Positions 17,299-26,611 of a stretch of DNA of 64,000 bases are shown one piece after another. The notes beneath the pieces are model-generated. The model was not told the DNA's origin and made no database searches. It saw only the letters and a list, made by a program, of their open reading frames with translations. The number at the start of each line of letters is the position of its first letter. Within the stretch, counting starts at the first letter, position 1. A program made the position numbers and the translations under genes. Source of the DNA: Lysobacter solisilvae (lineage in GTDB: Bacteria; Pseudomonadota; Gammaproteobacteria; Xanthomonadales; Xanthomonadaceae); the NCBI RefSeq assembly GCF_016613535.2, contig NZ_CP071518.1:2666001-2730000 (forward strand). The letters run 5' to 3'.

Positions 17299-17775
17299 TC
17301 AGGCGCCTGCGGCTGGCGCAGGCTGGCGGACCACCGCGGTGCACTTGAGTTCTATGGCGATGGGCGTGGGCAGCGCGGTGATGCCCAGCGTGGTGCGGCA
17401 GGGTGCGGTCTCGATGTCCGGGAAGTGTTCGGCCCAGACGGCGTTGTAGGCCTTGAAGTCCCGTCCCATGTCGGTGAGGTAGACGGTCACGTCGACCAGG
17501 TCCTCCCAGTGTGCGCCGCTGGCTTCCAGCACGGCGCGCACGTTGGCGAATACCGCGCGCGCCTGGGCGGCGATGTCGTACCGGCGCACGCGGCCGTCGG
17601 CGAAGTATTCATTCCCGGCAATGGCGTTGGTTGCCGCGTCGCGAGGCCCGATGCCCGACAGGAACAGCAGTTCGCCGACGCGGCGGGCGTGGGGATAGGT
17701 GCCCACCGGGCGTGGCGCCGCCTGGGTCTGGATCACGTCGTGCGACGCCGTGCTGGCCGGTTTCATGTCGCTCAT
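17299..17775 (-). CDS. nbaF: RidA-family 2-aminomuconate deaminase
   Basis: This is a 158-residue protein of the RidA/YjgF family, with family marks [17 protein letters not shown] near residue 25 and the C-terminal [15 protein letters not shown], in which the arginine in APCRTTLG is the usual substrate-carboxylate binder. In bacteria that degrade tryptophan through 3-hydroxyanthranilate, a RidA-like protein is the 2-aminomuconate deaminase, giving 4-oxalocrotonate and ammonia, and the position between the dioxygenase and the dehydrogenase genes supports that role here. The start ATG overlaps the carbonic anhydrase stop as ATGA. Confidence 0.88.
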   Translation of the reverse strand: MSDMKPASTASHDVIQTQAAPRPVGTYPHARRVGELLFLSGIGPRDAATNAIAGNEYFADGRVRRYDIAAQARAVFANVRAVLEASGAHWEDLVDVTVYLTDMGRDFKAYNAVWAEHFPDIETAPCRTTLGITALPTPIAIELKCTAVVRQPAPAAGA

Positions 17776-18437
17776 TCTTCCGCTCCGCGCTTCCCACTCA
17801 GCCGGTTGAGGGCCGTGTCGTAGGCGTCATTGAGCTGTTCAGGCGAGCCTACGTCCATGCCCAGGTTGCGTACCCGTCCGTCGAGCAGGCTGTACACCCA
17901 CCCGTGCACCGAAAGCTGCTGGCCTCGCGCCCAGGCGTCCTGCACGATCGTCGTCTGGCAGACGTTGACTACCTGTTCGATCGCGTTGAGCTCGCAAAGG
18001 CGGGCGTGCTTCATCGAATCCAGTTCCACTTCGTCCAGCAGCGGCTTGTGCTTCTGTGCCACGTCGCCCACGTGGCGCAGCCAGTTGTCGGCCAATCCGA
18101 TGCGCTTGCCGGTCAGGCTGGCGTGCACGCCGCTGCACCCGTAGTGGCCCACGACCAGGATGTGTTCGACCTTGAGCAGGTCGACGGCGAACTGGAGCAC
18201 CGACAGGCAGTTGAGGTCCGCGTGCACCACGACATTGGCGATATTGCGATGGACGAACACCTCGCCCGGGGCCAGGCCCAGGATCTGGTTCGCCGGCACG
18301 CGAGAGTCCGAGCAGCCGATCCACAGGTACTTGGGCGCCTGCTGCTGGGACAAGCCCTTGAAGAAACCCGGGTCGTCGCGGCGGACCTGTTCTGCCCACT
18401 CGCGGTTGTTGCGTAACAGTTCGTCCAGCGTCGTCAT
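17772..18437 (-). CDS. can: Beta-class carbonic anhydrase
   Basis: This is a 221-residue zinc enzyme that interconverts carbon dioxide and bicarbonate. The zinc ligands and catalytic pair match the E. coli Can numbering: C42, D44 and R46 in GCSDSRVPANQ, H98 and C101 in VVGHYGCSG. No signal peptide is present, so it is cytosolic. The start overlaps the dehydrogenase stop as ATGA and the end overlaps the RidA-family start as ATGA, so it is translated within the kynurenine operon. Carbon dioxide is released by the decarboxylase of this pathway, which may explain the placement. Confidence 0.95.
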   Translation of the reverse strand: MTTLDELLRNNREWAEQVRRDDPGFFKGLSQQQAPKYLWIGCSDSRVPANQILGLAPGEVFVHRNIANVVVHADLNCLSVLQFAVDLLKVEHILVVGHYGCSGVHASLTGKRIGLADNWLRHVGDVAQKHKPLLDEVELDSMKHARLCELNAIEQVVNVCQTTIVQDAWARGQQLSVHGWVYSLLDGRVRNLGMDVGSPEQLNDAYDTALNRLSGKRGAEE

Positions 18438-19873
18438 GGCAGGGAATCGCTCCCGATGAAAATGCCCACGTTCTTGGGCTCGGTGAAGAATCGCATGGCC
18501 TCCATGCCGCCTTCCCGGCCGAGGCCGGAAGCGCCGGTGCCGCCAAATGGCGTGCGCAGGTCGCGCATCAGCCAGGTGTTGATCCAGACCATGCCCACCC
18601 GCAGGCGCGCCGCCATGCGATGGGCCCGCGCGAGATCGCGCGTCCATACCGAAGCGGCCAGACCGTAGTCCCCCGCATTGGCCAGCTCGATCGCGTGGTC
18701 ATCGGTGTCGAAAGGCTGCAGCGTGACCACCGGCCCGAAGATCTCCTCGCTGTTGCTGCGGCAGTGCGGACCAAGGTTGTCGATGACCGTTGGCTCGACG
18801 AACCAGCCCGGCCGATCCAGCGCCCGGCCGCCGCACAGGACCTCGCCGCCTTCCGCGCGCGCGAGCCCGATTGCGGCGACGACCTTGTCGAAATGCTGCT
18901 GTGAGACCAGCGGACCCAGGTTGTTGTCACCGTCGATCGGGTCGCCGACTCGCAGGGCCAGGGCGCGCTGGACCAGTGCGTCCCGGAACTCGGCGTAGAT
19001 CCCGCGCTCGACCAGGATGCGCGATCCGCACAGGCAGATCTGGCCGCTGTTCTGGAATGCCGATCGCACGATGGTGTCCATCTGCTCGCGCCATGCGCTG
19101 TCGACGAACACCAGCGTCGGATTCTTCCCGCCCAGCTCGAGCGAGACTTTCTTGAGCAGCGGCGCCGCCAGGCTGGCGATGCGCTGACCCACGGCCGTGC
19201 TGCCGGTGAAGGAAATCGCCTTCACGCGCGGATGGGTCACCAACGGCTCGCCCACCTCCGGTCCCAGTCCATGCACGATGTTGAGCACACCCGCCGGAAA
19301 GCCGATCTGCGCGGCCAGTTCGGCCAGCATCGTGGCGGTCAGCGGGGTGATCTCCGAAGGCTTGGCCACCACGGTATTGCCCGCGGCCAGCGCCGGGGCA
19401 ATCTTCCAGGTGAACAGGTACAGCGGCAGGTTCCACGGCGAGATCGTCGCCACCACGCCCAGTGGCGTGCGCAGCGTGTAGTTCAGCCCGGCCTGGCCAT
19501 GGTGCGATTCGCTGGAGAACTGGGTGGCGGCATGGGCGAAGAATCGCAGGTTCGATATCGCGCGCGGGATCTCGACGTCGCGAGCCAGGCCGATCGGCTT
19601 GCCGCCGTCGCGCGATTCGGCGTGCGCGAAATCGTCCAGCCGCGCCTCGAGCGCGTCGGCGAGCCTTTCGAGCCAGCGCGCGCGTTCGCTGTTGGGCAGC
19701 GCGGACCAGGCCGGGAATGCGGCTGCGGCGGCCGTGATGGCCGCCTCGACATCGGCGGCGCCGCCACGAGCGACCTGTGCGAATGCCTTGCCGGTGGCCG
19801 GGTCATGAACCTCGAGCCATCGGTCATCGGCCACCTCACGCGGCCGCGCGTCGATCCAGTGCGTCAGTTGCAT
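18434..19873 (-). CDS. nbaE: 2-aminomuconate-6-semialdehyde dehydrogenase
   Basis: This is a 479-residue NAD-dependent aldehyde dehydrogenase. The catalytic cysteine is C280 in FQNSGQICLCG, the general base E246 in SLELGGKNP, and the oxyanion asparagine N148 in SPWNLPLYLF; the cofactor loop is FTGSTAVGQ. By sequence alone it is an ALDH of the AMSDH/HMSDH group; its place in an operon with the dioxygenase, deaminase, decarboxylase, kynureninase and monooxygenase points to 2-aminomuconate semialdehyde. It appears to be the first gene of the kynurenine operon: 51 bases separate it from the PilZ gene upstream. No pathway regulator lies beside it. Confidence 0.93.
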   Translation of the reverse strand: MQLTHWIDARPREVADDRWLEVHDPATGKAFAQVARGGAADVEAAITAAAAAFPAWSALPNSERARWLERLADALEARLDDFAHAESRDGGKPIGLARDVEIPRAISNLRFFAHAATQFSSESHHGQAGLNYTLRTPLGVVATISPWNLPLYLFTWKIAPALAAGNTVVAKPSEITPLTATMLAELAAQIGFPAGVLNIVHGLGPEVGEPLVTHPRVKAISFTGSTAVGQRIASLAAPLLKKVSLELGGKNPTLVFVDSAWREQMDTIVRSAFQNSGQICLCGSRILVERGIYAEFRDALVQRALALRVGDPIDGDNNLGPLVSQQHFDKVVAAIGLARAEGGEVLCGGRALDRPGWFVEPTVIDNLGPHCRSNSEEIFGPVVTLQPFDTDDHAIELANAGDYGLAASVWTRDLARAHRMAARLRVGMVWINTWLMRDLRTPFGGTGASGLGREGGMEAMRFFTEPKNVGIFIGSDSLP

Positions 19874-19924
19874 CCGCCAAGCTTAACCGCCGCGAGGGAC
19901 GGCCGCAGCCCCGAGTGCCCGGTT

Positions 19925-20221
19925 CTATGCCCTCGTGGGCGGGACGAGCTGCGGGTCGTGGTATTCAAACCCGACCCGGTGCTCGTCGGCGCGCGCGACA
20001 CGGGCAGGGACGTTGACCGCGACGACGCCATCGTCCTGGTAGAAGAACAGGCGCACCAGCTCGTCTTCAGCCAGGGGGCAGCCCTCGGGGCGGAATACCC
20101 CGCAGCCTCCGGTGGACAGGTCCAGGAGCTGGGCGAACCAGGCGCATTCGCCGCGCACGATCATCACGCGCGAAGCGAACGGGACGCGCTCGTCGTCGCG
20201 GCGCTCGGCAGCGGTGGGCAT
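19925..20221 (-). CDS. PilZ-domain protein
   Basis: This is a 98-residue protein that is essentially one PilZ domain. The c-di-GMP-binding arginines would be in MPTAAERRDDERVPFASRV (RxxxR-like ERRDDER), followed by the D/N-x-S-x-x-G motif LDLSTGGCGVF. The C-terminal ARVARADEHRVGFEYHD fits the last strands. It is a likely c-di-GMP receptor, but no partner is evident. It starts at the ATG at 20221, 21 bases after the SDR stop on the same strand. It could be transcribed with the SDR and, by readthrough, with the dehydrogenase downstream. Confidence 0.82.
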   Translation of the reverse strand: MPTAAERRDDERVPFASRVMIVRGECAWFAQLLDLSTGGCGVFRPEGCPLAEDELVRLFFYQDDGVVAVNVPARVARADEHRVGFEYHDPQLVPPTRA

Positions 20222-20241
20222 GTTCACGGCCCCGCGTCCAA

Positions 20242-21030
20242 TCACAGTGAACGCAGCCGTCCGCCGTCGACCGGCAGGTTCACGCCGGTGATGTAGGCGG
20301 CCGCGGGCGAACACAGGAAAGCAATGGCGGCTGCGGTTTCCTCGGGCCTGGCGAAACGGCCGAGGGGAATCTCCTCCACCATCTTGGCCAATACCGCTTC
20401 GCGCAACTGGCCGGTGCGCTCCATCGTGGTGCTGATGATCTGCTCGATTCGAGGCGTTTCGGTCGCGCCGGGCAGCACGTTGTTTACGGTGATGCCGTGC
20501 GGCGCGACCTCTGTTGCCAGCGTCTTGGCCCAGCTCGCAACCGCCCATCTCGTGGTGTTGGACACGCCCAGCCCGCGCAGCGGCTCCTTCACCGAAGTCG
20601 AGATGACGTTGACGATGCGCCCATAACCGTCGCGCTCCATGCCCGGCAGGACCGACTGCGCAAGGACCTGGTTGCCCAGCAGGTGCTGGCGGTAGGCCGC
20701 TTCGAACTCGGCGATGCCGGCGTTGCGCAACGGGCCGGGTGGGGGGCCGCCGCTATTGTTGACCAGGATGTGCACGGGTTTGCCCGCGGCAAGCGCATCG
20801 ACCTTGGTGCGCAGCGTGTCCAGATCGGCGGTATCGGCCGATACCCAGCCATGCGCCTGCGCCGGATGTGGCCGCGGCAGGCGGGTGGCGAGTTCGCGCA
20901 GCGTGTCCTCGCGCCGGGCGAGCAGGGTCACGTCGGCGCCAAGGCCAGCCAGCGCCCAGGCCGTGGCCAGCCCGATGCCCTCGCTGCCGCCGCAGACAAG
21001 CGCGTGTTTGCCGGTGAGGTTCAGGTCCAT
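20242..21030 (-). CDS. Short-chain dehydrogenase/reductase family protein
   Basis: This is a 262-residue Rossmann-fold protein starting at MDLNLTGKHALVCGGSEGIG, with the nucleotide motif GGSEGIG, then LVNNSGGPPPG and a C-terminal PEETAAAIAFLCSPAAAYITG. The usual catalytic Y-x-x-x-K is not evident: the region reads TSVKEPLRGLGVSNTTRWAV, with Asn/Thr/Arg where Tyr would be and a WAKTLATEV helix after it. This atypical group is common among annotated SDRs, and the reaction is unknown. It may be NADH-dependent or have lost classic activity. It lies between the PaiB-like and PilZ genes. Confidence 0.85.
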   Translation of the reverse strand: MDLNLTGKHALVCGGSEGIGLATAWALAGLGADVTLLARREDTLRELATRLPRPHPAQAHGWVSADTADLDTLRTKVDALAAGKPVHILVNNSGGPPPGPLRNAGIAEFEAAYRQHLLGNQVLAQSVLPGMERDGYGRIVNVISTSVKEPLRGLGVSNTTRWAVASWAKTLATEVAPHGITVNNVLPGATETPRIEQIISTTMERTGQLREAVLAKMVEEIPLGRFARPEETAAAIAFLCSPAAAYITGVNLPVDGGRLRSL

Positions 21031-21083
21031 GGAGTACGGGCTCGTTGAAAGAGTGGAAATGCGGTGGCGCGGCGATCTGCCGT

Positions 21084-21710
21084 TCATTCACGACGGGCCA
21101 GGCGGTCGAGCATCAGCGCCGCGACTTCGCGCGCCGGCGCCGCTTCGCCTTGCGCAAGCCGGGCCGCCACGGCGCGGACGTTGTCCGCAGGGTGATTCTG
21201 GTTGAGCTTGAAGGTGATCCGGATGTCCTGCACGCGCAGGCGGAAACCGACGATGCCCTTGAGCTGGACGCGCAGGTCATTGCGCTCGTAATCGAAGCGC
21301 CAGTCCTGGCCCACCCGTGCCTCCTGCTGTCGGCTCAGTTCGTCGACGAGAGTGGCCAGTGCGGCCTCTTCGTCGAAGATCTCCAACGCGCCGTCGAGGT
21401 GGGCGATGGCGTAGTTCCAGGTCGGCACGCGCGCGGCAGCGTCCTTGTCGGGATACCAGGACGGAGACACATAGGCGTGCGGGCCGTGGACGATGGCTTT
21501 CGCCGGTCCGGGGTTTCGCGACTGCGGATTGACCTTGGCCCAGTGGCCGATCAGTTCCACATGGTCGCCAGCACGACGATAGATCACCGGCAGGTGGGAG
21601 ACCTGCGGCGCCGCGTCGGCGACGGTCACCAGGGTGATGAAGTTGTCGCGCTCGATCAGCGCGTCCAGCGCAGCCAGGTCGGACTCGGCGAAATGGCGAG
21701 GCGGATACAT
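21084..21710 (-). CDS. FMN-binding negative transcriptional regulator, PaiB family
   Basis: This is a 208-residue split-barrel protein. The start MYPPRHFAESD and the motifs VSHLPVIYRR, HWAKVNPQSR and HGPHAYVSPSWYPDK with VPTWNYAIAH are diagnostic of PaiB proteins, which bind FMN and, in Bacillus, affect sporulation and protease genes. The true function in proteobacteria is unclear and DNA binding is not evident in the sequence. It lies 3 bases before the stop of the small gene upstream and 53 bases before the SDR start, so the minus-strand set is likely co-transcribed. Confidence 0.9.
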   Translation of the reverse strand: MYPPRHFAESDLAALDALIERDNFITLVTVADAAPQVSHLPVIYRRAGDHVELIGHWAKVNPQSRNPGPAKAIVHGPHAYVSPSWYPDKDAAARVPTWNYAIAHLDGALEIFDEEAALATLVDELSRQQEARVGQDWRFDYERNDLRVQLKGIVGFRLRVQDIRITFKLNQNHPADNVRAVAARLAQGEAAPAREVAALMLDRLARRE

Positions 21711-21713
21711 GCT

Positions 21714-22022
21714 TCAGCGTCGCGCTGGCAGTCTGGCGACCATGCGTTCACGCAGACCCTGGTCGTCCTGAGCGTGCGGCGGGAGCAGTTCGTCGAGAGT
21801 GAAACCGCGCTCGGCGGCGTCCTCCGCGTCCAGCCCGTCGAGCGAGATGAACTCGGCGTCCATCAGTGCGGCACGGGCGGTATCCTCGCTGTCGTAGGGC
21901 AGGGTGTTGCCGTCGCTGTCGAACACCTCGGCCGTCCCGGCGTCTAGCACGCGCAGGCGGGCCCAGATCACGGTGCGGCCGATCGTGGCCAGCCACCATT
22001 CGTCGCGCAACGTGTCATTCAT
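21714..22022 (-). CDS. Small acidic protein of unknown function
   Basis: This is 102 residues from the ATG at 22022, which overlaps the stop of the membrane-protein gene as ATGA and so decides the start (an upstream in-frame ATG at 22049 would lie inside that gene). The sequence is acidic in the middle (DSEDTARAALMDAEF, LDAEDAAERGF), has a strand-rich start (WWLATIGRTVIWARLRVLD) and a basic end. No domain is recognised, and no membrane segment or signal is seen. Its tight coupling to the flanking genes implies it is really translated. Confidence 0.68.
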   Translation of the reverse strand: MNDTLRDEWWLATIGRTVIWARLRVLDAGTAEVFDSDGNTLPYDSEDTARAALMDAEFISLDGLDAEDAAERGFTLDELLPPHAQDDQGLRERMVARLPARR

Positions 22023-22327
22023 GCGGAAACCACCGTGGAAAGCGCCCACAGGAGGCCAGCCAGGACCAGGGCGATGATGATCGTCAGCAGGGACAGACGG
22101 GCCGGCGCGGCCAGCCCGTCCAGGTTGCGATCGCCGGCCTGGCGATAGCGTGCCGCCAGCAACCAGGCCAGCGCGGCCGGCTTCAGGAACGCGCCGTTGC
22201 CCAGCTCGCTGCCGATGGCCGGATGGCGATCTCGGATGTGGACCAGGGTGAGCGGCCAGAAGATCACGAACGCGCAGGCGCCCGCGATGGCCATGGCGAC
22301 GAAGAGCAGGGCGAAGAACAGGATCAA
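22019..22327 (-). CDS. Small two-helix membrane protein
   Basis: About 102 residues, beginning most plausibly at a TTG at 22327 followed immediately by ILFFALLFVAMAIAGACAF, a hydrophobic first helix; an internal ATG (MAIAGAC) would shorten it. A second helix lies at the C-terminus (LLTIIIALVLAGLLWALS). Between them is a polar segment with HIRDRHPAIGSELGNGAFL. No family is recognised. It lies 94 bases after the asnS stop and overlaps the next gene by four bases. The start is uncertain because no ribosome-binding site stands out. Confidence 0.6.
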   Translation of the reverse strand: MILFFALLFVAMAIAGACAFVIFWPLTLVHIRDRHPAIGSELGNGAFLKPAALAWLLAARYRQAGDRNLDGLAAPARLSLLTIIIALVLAGLLWALSTVVSA

Positions 22328-22421
22328 GGCGGCGGGATCACGATGGCAGTGTGGTGTCGCCGACTCGGGTCGGCGGGGGTGGCCGATCGTCGCGATCGCG
22401 CCGGTGACTGGACGGGCAGGC

Positions 22422-23822
22422 TCAGAATTCAGCGCTGCCCGGGGCGCGCGGATAAGGGATCGCGTCGCGGATGTTCGACAGGCCGCATACGTACACCACC
22501 AGGCGTTCGAAACCCAGGCCGAACCCGGCGTGCGGCACGGTGCCGTAGCGGCGGAAGTCGCGATACCAGCCATAGTGGGCCGGATCCAGGCCGAACTGCG
22601 CCATGCGCGCATCCAGCAGGTCCAGGCGCTCCTCGCGCTGGCTGCCACCGATGATCTCGCCGATCCCGGGCGCCAGCACGTCCATCGCGGCGACGGTCCT
22701 GCCGTCGTCGTTGAGGCGCATGTAGAACGCCTTGATGTGCTCGGGGTAGTTGATCACCACGACCGGGCGCCCCACGTGCTCCTCGGTCAGCCAGCGCTCG
22801 TGCTCGGTCTGGAGGTCCAGGCCCCACTCGACCGGGAACTCGAACTTCTTGTCGGCCTTCTGCAGCAGCGAGATGGCATCGGTGTAGTCGATGCGCTCGA
22901 AAGGCGCGTTGATGAAGGATTCAAGCCGCGTGATCGCGTCGGGCTGCACGCGTTCGGCGATGAAGGCCATGTCGTCCATGCGCTCGTTGAGCACGGCACG
23001 GAACATGTACTTCAGGAAAGCTTCGGCGACATTCGCGTCTTCGTGGAGATCGGCGAAGGCGATTTCCGGCTCGATCATCCAGAATTCGGCCAGGTGGCGC
23101 GTGGTGTTGCTGTTCTCGGCGCGGAAAGTCGGGCCAAAGGTGTAGACCTTGCTCAGGGCCAGGCAATAGCCCTCGACGTTGAGCTGGCCGGAAACCGACA
23201 GGAAGGTCTCCTTGCCGAAGAAGTCGCGGCTGAAATCGACCTCGCCCTTGGCGTCGCGCGGCAGGTTGGCCATGTCCAGCGTGGAGACCCGGAACATCTG
23301 CCCGGCGCCTTCGGCATCGGACGTGGTGATGATCGGGGTGGAGATCCAGTAGAAGCCCTGCTCGTGGAAGAAGCGATGGGCGGCCTTGGCCAGGCAGTCG
23401 CGGATGCGGGTGGTGGCGCCGAACAGGTTCGTACGCGGGCGCAGGTGGGCGAATTCGCGCAGGTACTCGAGCGAGTGCGCCTTGGGCTGCATGGGGTAGG
23501 TGAGCGGATCCTCGACCCAGCCGACCACTTCGATCCTCGAGGCCTGGATCTCGTAGGCCTGGCCCTGGCCCTGCGATTGCACCAGGGTGCCGGTGGCGAT
23601 CACCGCGCAGCCGGCAGTGAGGTGCTTGACCTCGCTTTCGTAGTTCGCAAGCAGGGCCGGTGCCACGACCTGGATCGGCGCGAAGCAGGAGCCATCGCTC
23701 ACGTTGACGAAGCTGAGCCCGGCCTTGGAATCGCGCCGGGTGCGCACCCAGCCGCGGACCGTGACTTCGCCGCCGGCGGGCAGCTTGCCCGCGAGCGCGT
23801 GTTCGACGCTGACCACCGTCAT
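22422..23822 (-). CDS. asnS: Asparaginyl-tRNA synthetase
   Basis: This is a 466-residue class IIb aminoacyl-tRNA synthetase that charges tRNA-Asn. It has an N-terminal OB-fold anticodon-binding domain ([20 protein letters not shown], about residues 18-100), then the catalytic domain with motif 2 [20 protein letters not shown] and motif 3 [10 protein letters not shown] near the C-terminus. The start at 23822 gives the canonical length. It heads the minus-strand block and is divergent from the Fe-S carrier gene at 24018, with 195 bases between them for both promoters. Confidence 0.97.
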   Translation of the reverse strand: MTVVSVEHALAGKLPAGGEVTVRGWVRTRRDSKAGLSFVNVSDGSCFAPIQVVAPALLANYESEVKHLTAGCAVIATGTLVQSQGQGQAYEIQASRIEVVGWVEDPLTYPMQPKAHSLEYLREFAHLRPRTNLFGATTRIRDCLAKAAHRFFHEQGFYWISTPIITTSDAEGAGQMFRVSTLDMANLPRDAKGEVDFSRDFFGKETFLSVSGQLNVEGYCLALSKVYTFGPTFRAENSNTTRHLAEFWMIEPEIAFADLHEDANVAEAFLKYMFRAVLNERMDDMAFIAERVQPDAITRLESFINAPFERIDYTDAISLLQKADKKFEFPVEWGLDLQTEHERWLTEEHVGRPVVVINYPEHIKAFYMRLNDDGRTVAAMDVLAPGIGEIIGGSQREERLDLLDARMAQFGLDPAHYGWYRDFRRYGTVPHAGFGLGFERLVVYVCGLSNIRDAIPYPRAPGSAEF

Positions 23823-24017
23823 GCCTTGAATCCTGGCCGTCGCGGGCCGATATGGGGAAAGGCGGCAGTGTACCCAATGCGGCTGCCCGGCCGACAGGAC
23901 GCGGAGGCGCGCCGGTGCTCCCCAGTGTTTCCTCCGGCTGCGGCAGGAGTCAGGGACGCGCCCATATACTTGTCCTGACGCGGCGCGCCCTGCGCCCCGT
24001 CCAACTCCGGAGATTCC

Positions 24018-24356
24018 ATGGCTGTTGCCCTTGCCCCTGCCGCCCTGGCCCGTGTCCAGCGCTACCTCGCCGAGTCGCCACAGGCGCTGGGCCTGCGTTT
24101 CGGCGTGAAGCGGACGGGCTGTTCCGGGTGGCAGCACTTCGCCGACCTGGCGCAGGACCAGCGCGACGGCGACCACGTCTTCGAGCAGGAAGGCGTGCGC
24201 ATCTTCGTCGACGCCGACAGCCTCCCACTGGTGGACGGGACCACCATCGACCTGGTCAAGCAGCGGCTGGGCGAGCAGTTCATCTTCCGCAACCCCAACG
24301 CCAGCGCCGAATGCGGCTGCGGTGAGAGCTTCACGACCGACGCCGACGCGGCCTGA
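24018..24356 (+). CDS. A-type iron-sulfur carrier (IscA/ErpA/SufA family)
   Basis: This is a 112-residue HesB/IscA-domain protein. The three cluster-binding cysteines are C35 in [11 protein letters not shown], and C99 and C101 in [10 protein letters not shown], the standard C-x(n)-C-x-C set. It accepts or hands on Fe-S clusters to apoproteins in the cytosol. The ErpA/IscA/SufA type cannot be decided from the sequence alone, and it stands outside any isc or suf operon. A TATACT hexamer at 23965 is a possible -10, though without a good -35. It is divergent from asnS. Confidence 0.93.
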   Translation: MAVALAPAALARVQRYLAESPQALGLRFGVKRTGCSGWQHFADLAQDQRDGDHVFEQEGVRIFVDADSLPLVDGTTIDLVKQRLGEQFIFRNPNASAECGCGESFTTDADAA

Positions 24357-24533
24357 TTCTCTACAGGTTCCGCGCTTCAGCCCCTCGAAGCGTTCATCGG
24401 CCTACAAGTGGCCGGGCCGCCGGCTTTGCCGTCCCTGGCCACTGGCGGTCGACAGGGAGAACCCAACCTTCGGCACGGCAGCACCCTGGCTGCCCCGACT
24501 AGACTCGGGCCTTCGCCCCGGGGAGTCGTCGTC

Positions 24534-26312
24534 ATGTTCCGAACCCTAATGCGGCGCCTGCCGCAGCTGGCCGCCGCTGCCGCTTTTGCGCTGGCGCTCG
24601 CGCCTGCGGTGCAGGCGCAACAGCGAACCGCCAGCCAGTCGCTGCATCAGCTTTTCGACGAGGAGTGGGAACGCAACCTCCGCGAAAACCCGGTCAGCGC
24701 CAGTTACCAGGGGGACAAGCGCTACAACGACCGCTGGGGTGACGCCAGCCTGGCGGCCATCGAAGCCAGCGCCGCCGCCGATCGCGCCGCATTGGCGCGG
24801 GCGAAGGCGATCGACCGCGCCGCGTTGTCGCCGGCGGACCAGCTCAATTACGACACCTGGGTATGGCTGCAGGAAAAGGCCGTGCAGCGGCAGAAGTTCC
24901 GGCCCTACCTGCAGCCGCTGAGCCACCAGGGCGGCGTCCAGAGCATCGACGGCATCACCGAGATCCTGCCGTTCGCAACGGTCCGCGACTACCAGGACTG
25001 GCTCAGGCGGATGGATGCGCTGCCCCTGCTGGTCGAGCAGAACATCGCTTTGATGCGCGAAGGCATGAAGGCCGGCAGCATGCCGCCCAAGGTGCTCATG
25101 CAACGGGTTCCTCGCCAGATCGCCGGGCAGATCGTCGATGATCCGACGAGCAGCCCCTTCTACGGCCCCTTCCGCAAATTCCCCGACAGCCTCACGCCTG
25201 CCGAACGGGCACCGCTGGAGGCGCAGGCCCGCCGCACGATCTCCGAACGCATCGTGCCCGCCTATCGCACGCTGCAGGCGTTCTTCAACGACGAGTACCT
25301 GCCGCACGCGCGCGACTCCATCGCCGCCGCGGACCTGCCGGACGGCAAGGCCTACTACGATTTCCTGGCCGCCTACAACACGACCACCGACCTGAGCGCC
25401 GGGCAGATCCACGAGATCGGCCTGAAAGAAGTCGCGCGGATCCGCGCCGCGATGGAGAAGATCAAGGCAGAAGTGGGCTTCCAGGGCAGCCTGGGCGAGT
25501 TCTTCACCCACCTGCGCACCGATCCGAAGTTCTTCCACAAGACGCCTGAGGCCCTGCTGGTCGCGTACCGCGACATCAGCAAGCGAATCGACCCGGAGCT
25601 GGTGAAGATTTCACGCACGATCCCCCGCCAGCCCTACGGCGTGCGCCCGATCCCCGACACCATCGCCCCCGACACCACGACCGCGTATTACCAGGGCGGC
25701 GCGGCCGACGGCAGTCGTGCCGGATTCTATTACGTGAACCTGTACCGCCCGGAGATGCGGCCGATCTGGGAAATGATGCCGCTCTCCCTGCACGAAGCCG
25801 TGCCGGGCCACCACTTCCAGTTCGCCCGGTCGCTGGAGCTGCCGGACGCGCCAATGTTCCGCAAGACCGCGTATTTCGTGGCCTATAGCGAGGGCTGGGG
25901 CCTGTACGCCGAGCAGCTCGGTTTTGACATGGGACTGTACGAAGACCCCTATGACCGTATGGGCCAGCTGGCCTACGAAATGTGGCGGGCGGTGCGGCTG
26001 GTCGTCGACACGGGCATGCACGCCAAGGGCTGGAGCCGTGAGCGGGCGATCGCCTACTTCAAGGAAAACGCCCCCAAGACCGACCAGGACATCGTCAACG
26101 AGATCGACCGCTACATCGGCGACCCGGGGCAGGCGCTGGCCTACAAGATCGGCCAGATGAAGATCTCCGAACTGCGGGCCCGGGCCCGTGAACGCCTGGG
26201 GGAGCGCTTCGACCTGCGGGAATTCAACGATGAGGTCCTGTCGACCGGTTCGGTGCCGTTGGCCGCCCTGGAGCGTCATATGGAGGCCTGGATGGCCGGG
26301 AAGGGCCGCTAG
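24534..26312 (+). CDS. Exported DUF885 family peptidase-like protein
   Basis: This is a 592-residue protein starting at ATG 24534 with a basic/hydrophobic signal (MFRTLMRRLPQLAAAAAFAL and a cleavage site near AVQAQ). DUF885 proteins are zincin-like: the metal site here is HEAVPGHHFQ around residue 420 with the downstream EGWGLYAEQ supplying the third ligand. The domain covers the whole length (LFDEEWERNLRENPVSASYQ at the start, FNDEVLSTGSVPLAALE at the end), as expected for 580-610 residue members. It is likely a periplasmic metallopeptidase of unknown substrate. It is a single gene, 177 bases after the Fe-S carrier gene. Confidence 0.9.
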   Translation: MFRTLMRRLPQLAAAAAFALALAPAVQAQQRTASQSLHQLFDEEWERNLRENPVSASYQGDKRYNDRWGDASLAAIEASAAADRAALARAKAIDRAALSPADQLNYDTWVWLQEKAVQRQKFRPYLQPLSHQGGVQSIDGITEILPFATVRDYQDWLRRMDALPLLVEQNIALMREGMKAGSMPPKVLMQRVPRQIAGQIVDDPTSSPFYGPFRKFPDSLTPAERAPLEAQARRTISERIVPAYRTLQAFFNDEYLPHARDSIAAADLPDGKAYYDFLAAYNTTTDLSAGQIHEIGLKEVARIRAAMEKIKAEVGFQGSLGEFFTHLRTDPKFFHKTPEALLVAYRDISKRIDPELVKISRTIPRQPYGVRPIPDTIAPDTTTAYYQGGAADGSRAGFYYVNLYRPEMRPIWEMMPLSLHEAVPGHHFQFARSLELPDAPMFRKTAYFVAYSEGWGLYAEQLGFDMGLYEDPYDRMGQLAYEMWRAVRLVVDTGMHAKGWSRERAIAYFKENAPKTDQDIVNEIDRYIGDPGQALAYKIGQMKISELRARARERLGERFDLREFNDEVLSTGSVPLAALERHMEAWMAGKGR

Positions 26313-26466
26313 GAGCACCGGGCGCCCCGGCTGGCTGCTCCTCTGTCGGGACACCACGGGTCCGCGCGGCCGGGGCGGGCCGAGTGGTGGCTTGCGGGCA
26401 TGGCCGCTGGGAAACCGGCTCCCTTGGGCAGTTGACGTGGCCCTCCCCGGCGGGCGGATCGCGGGT

Positions 26467-26496
26467 TTGCGTGTAACCCATTGAAGCTGCCATAAT
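26467..26496 (+). promoter_or_regulatory. Candidate sigma-70 promoter for rpsF operon
   Basis: A TTGCGT hexamer at 26467 and a CATAAT hexamer at 26491 are separated by 18 bases. They lie in the 299-base gap between the DUF885 gene and rpsF, about 115 bases before the rpsF start, leaving room for a leader. The match is good but not perfect. Confidence 0.5.
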
Positions 26497-26611
26497 TTCC
26501 GGCTCCCGCGGCTTAGGCCGGGGGGACCTTGCTCCACCGCGGCCATCCCGGCCGGCGGGGGGCTGACCGGAGGCGGCCTGGCTGCGCTCCGGCATCCACA
26601 AGGAACAACAC

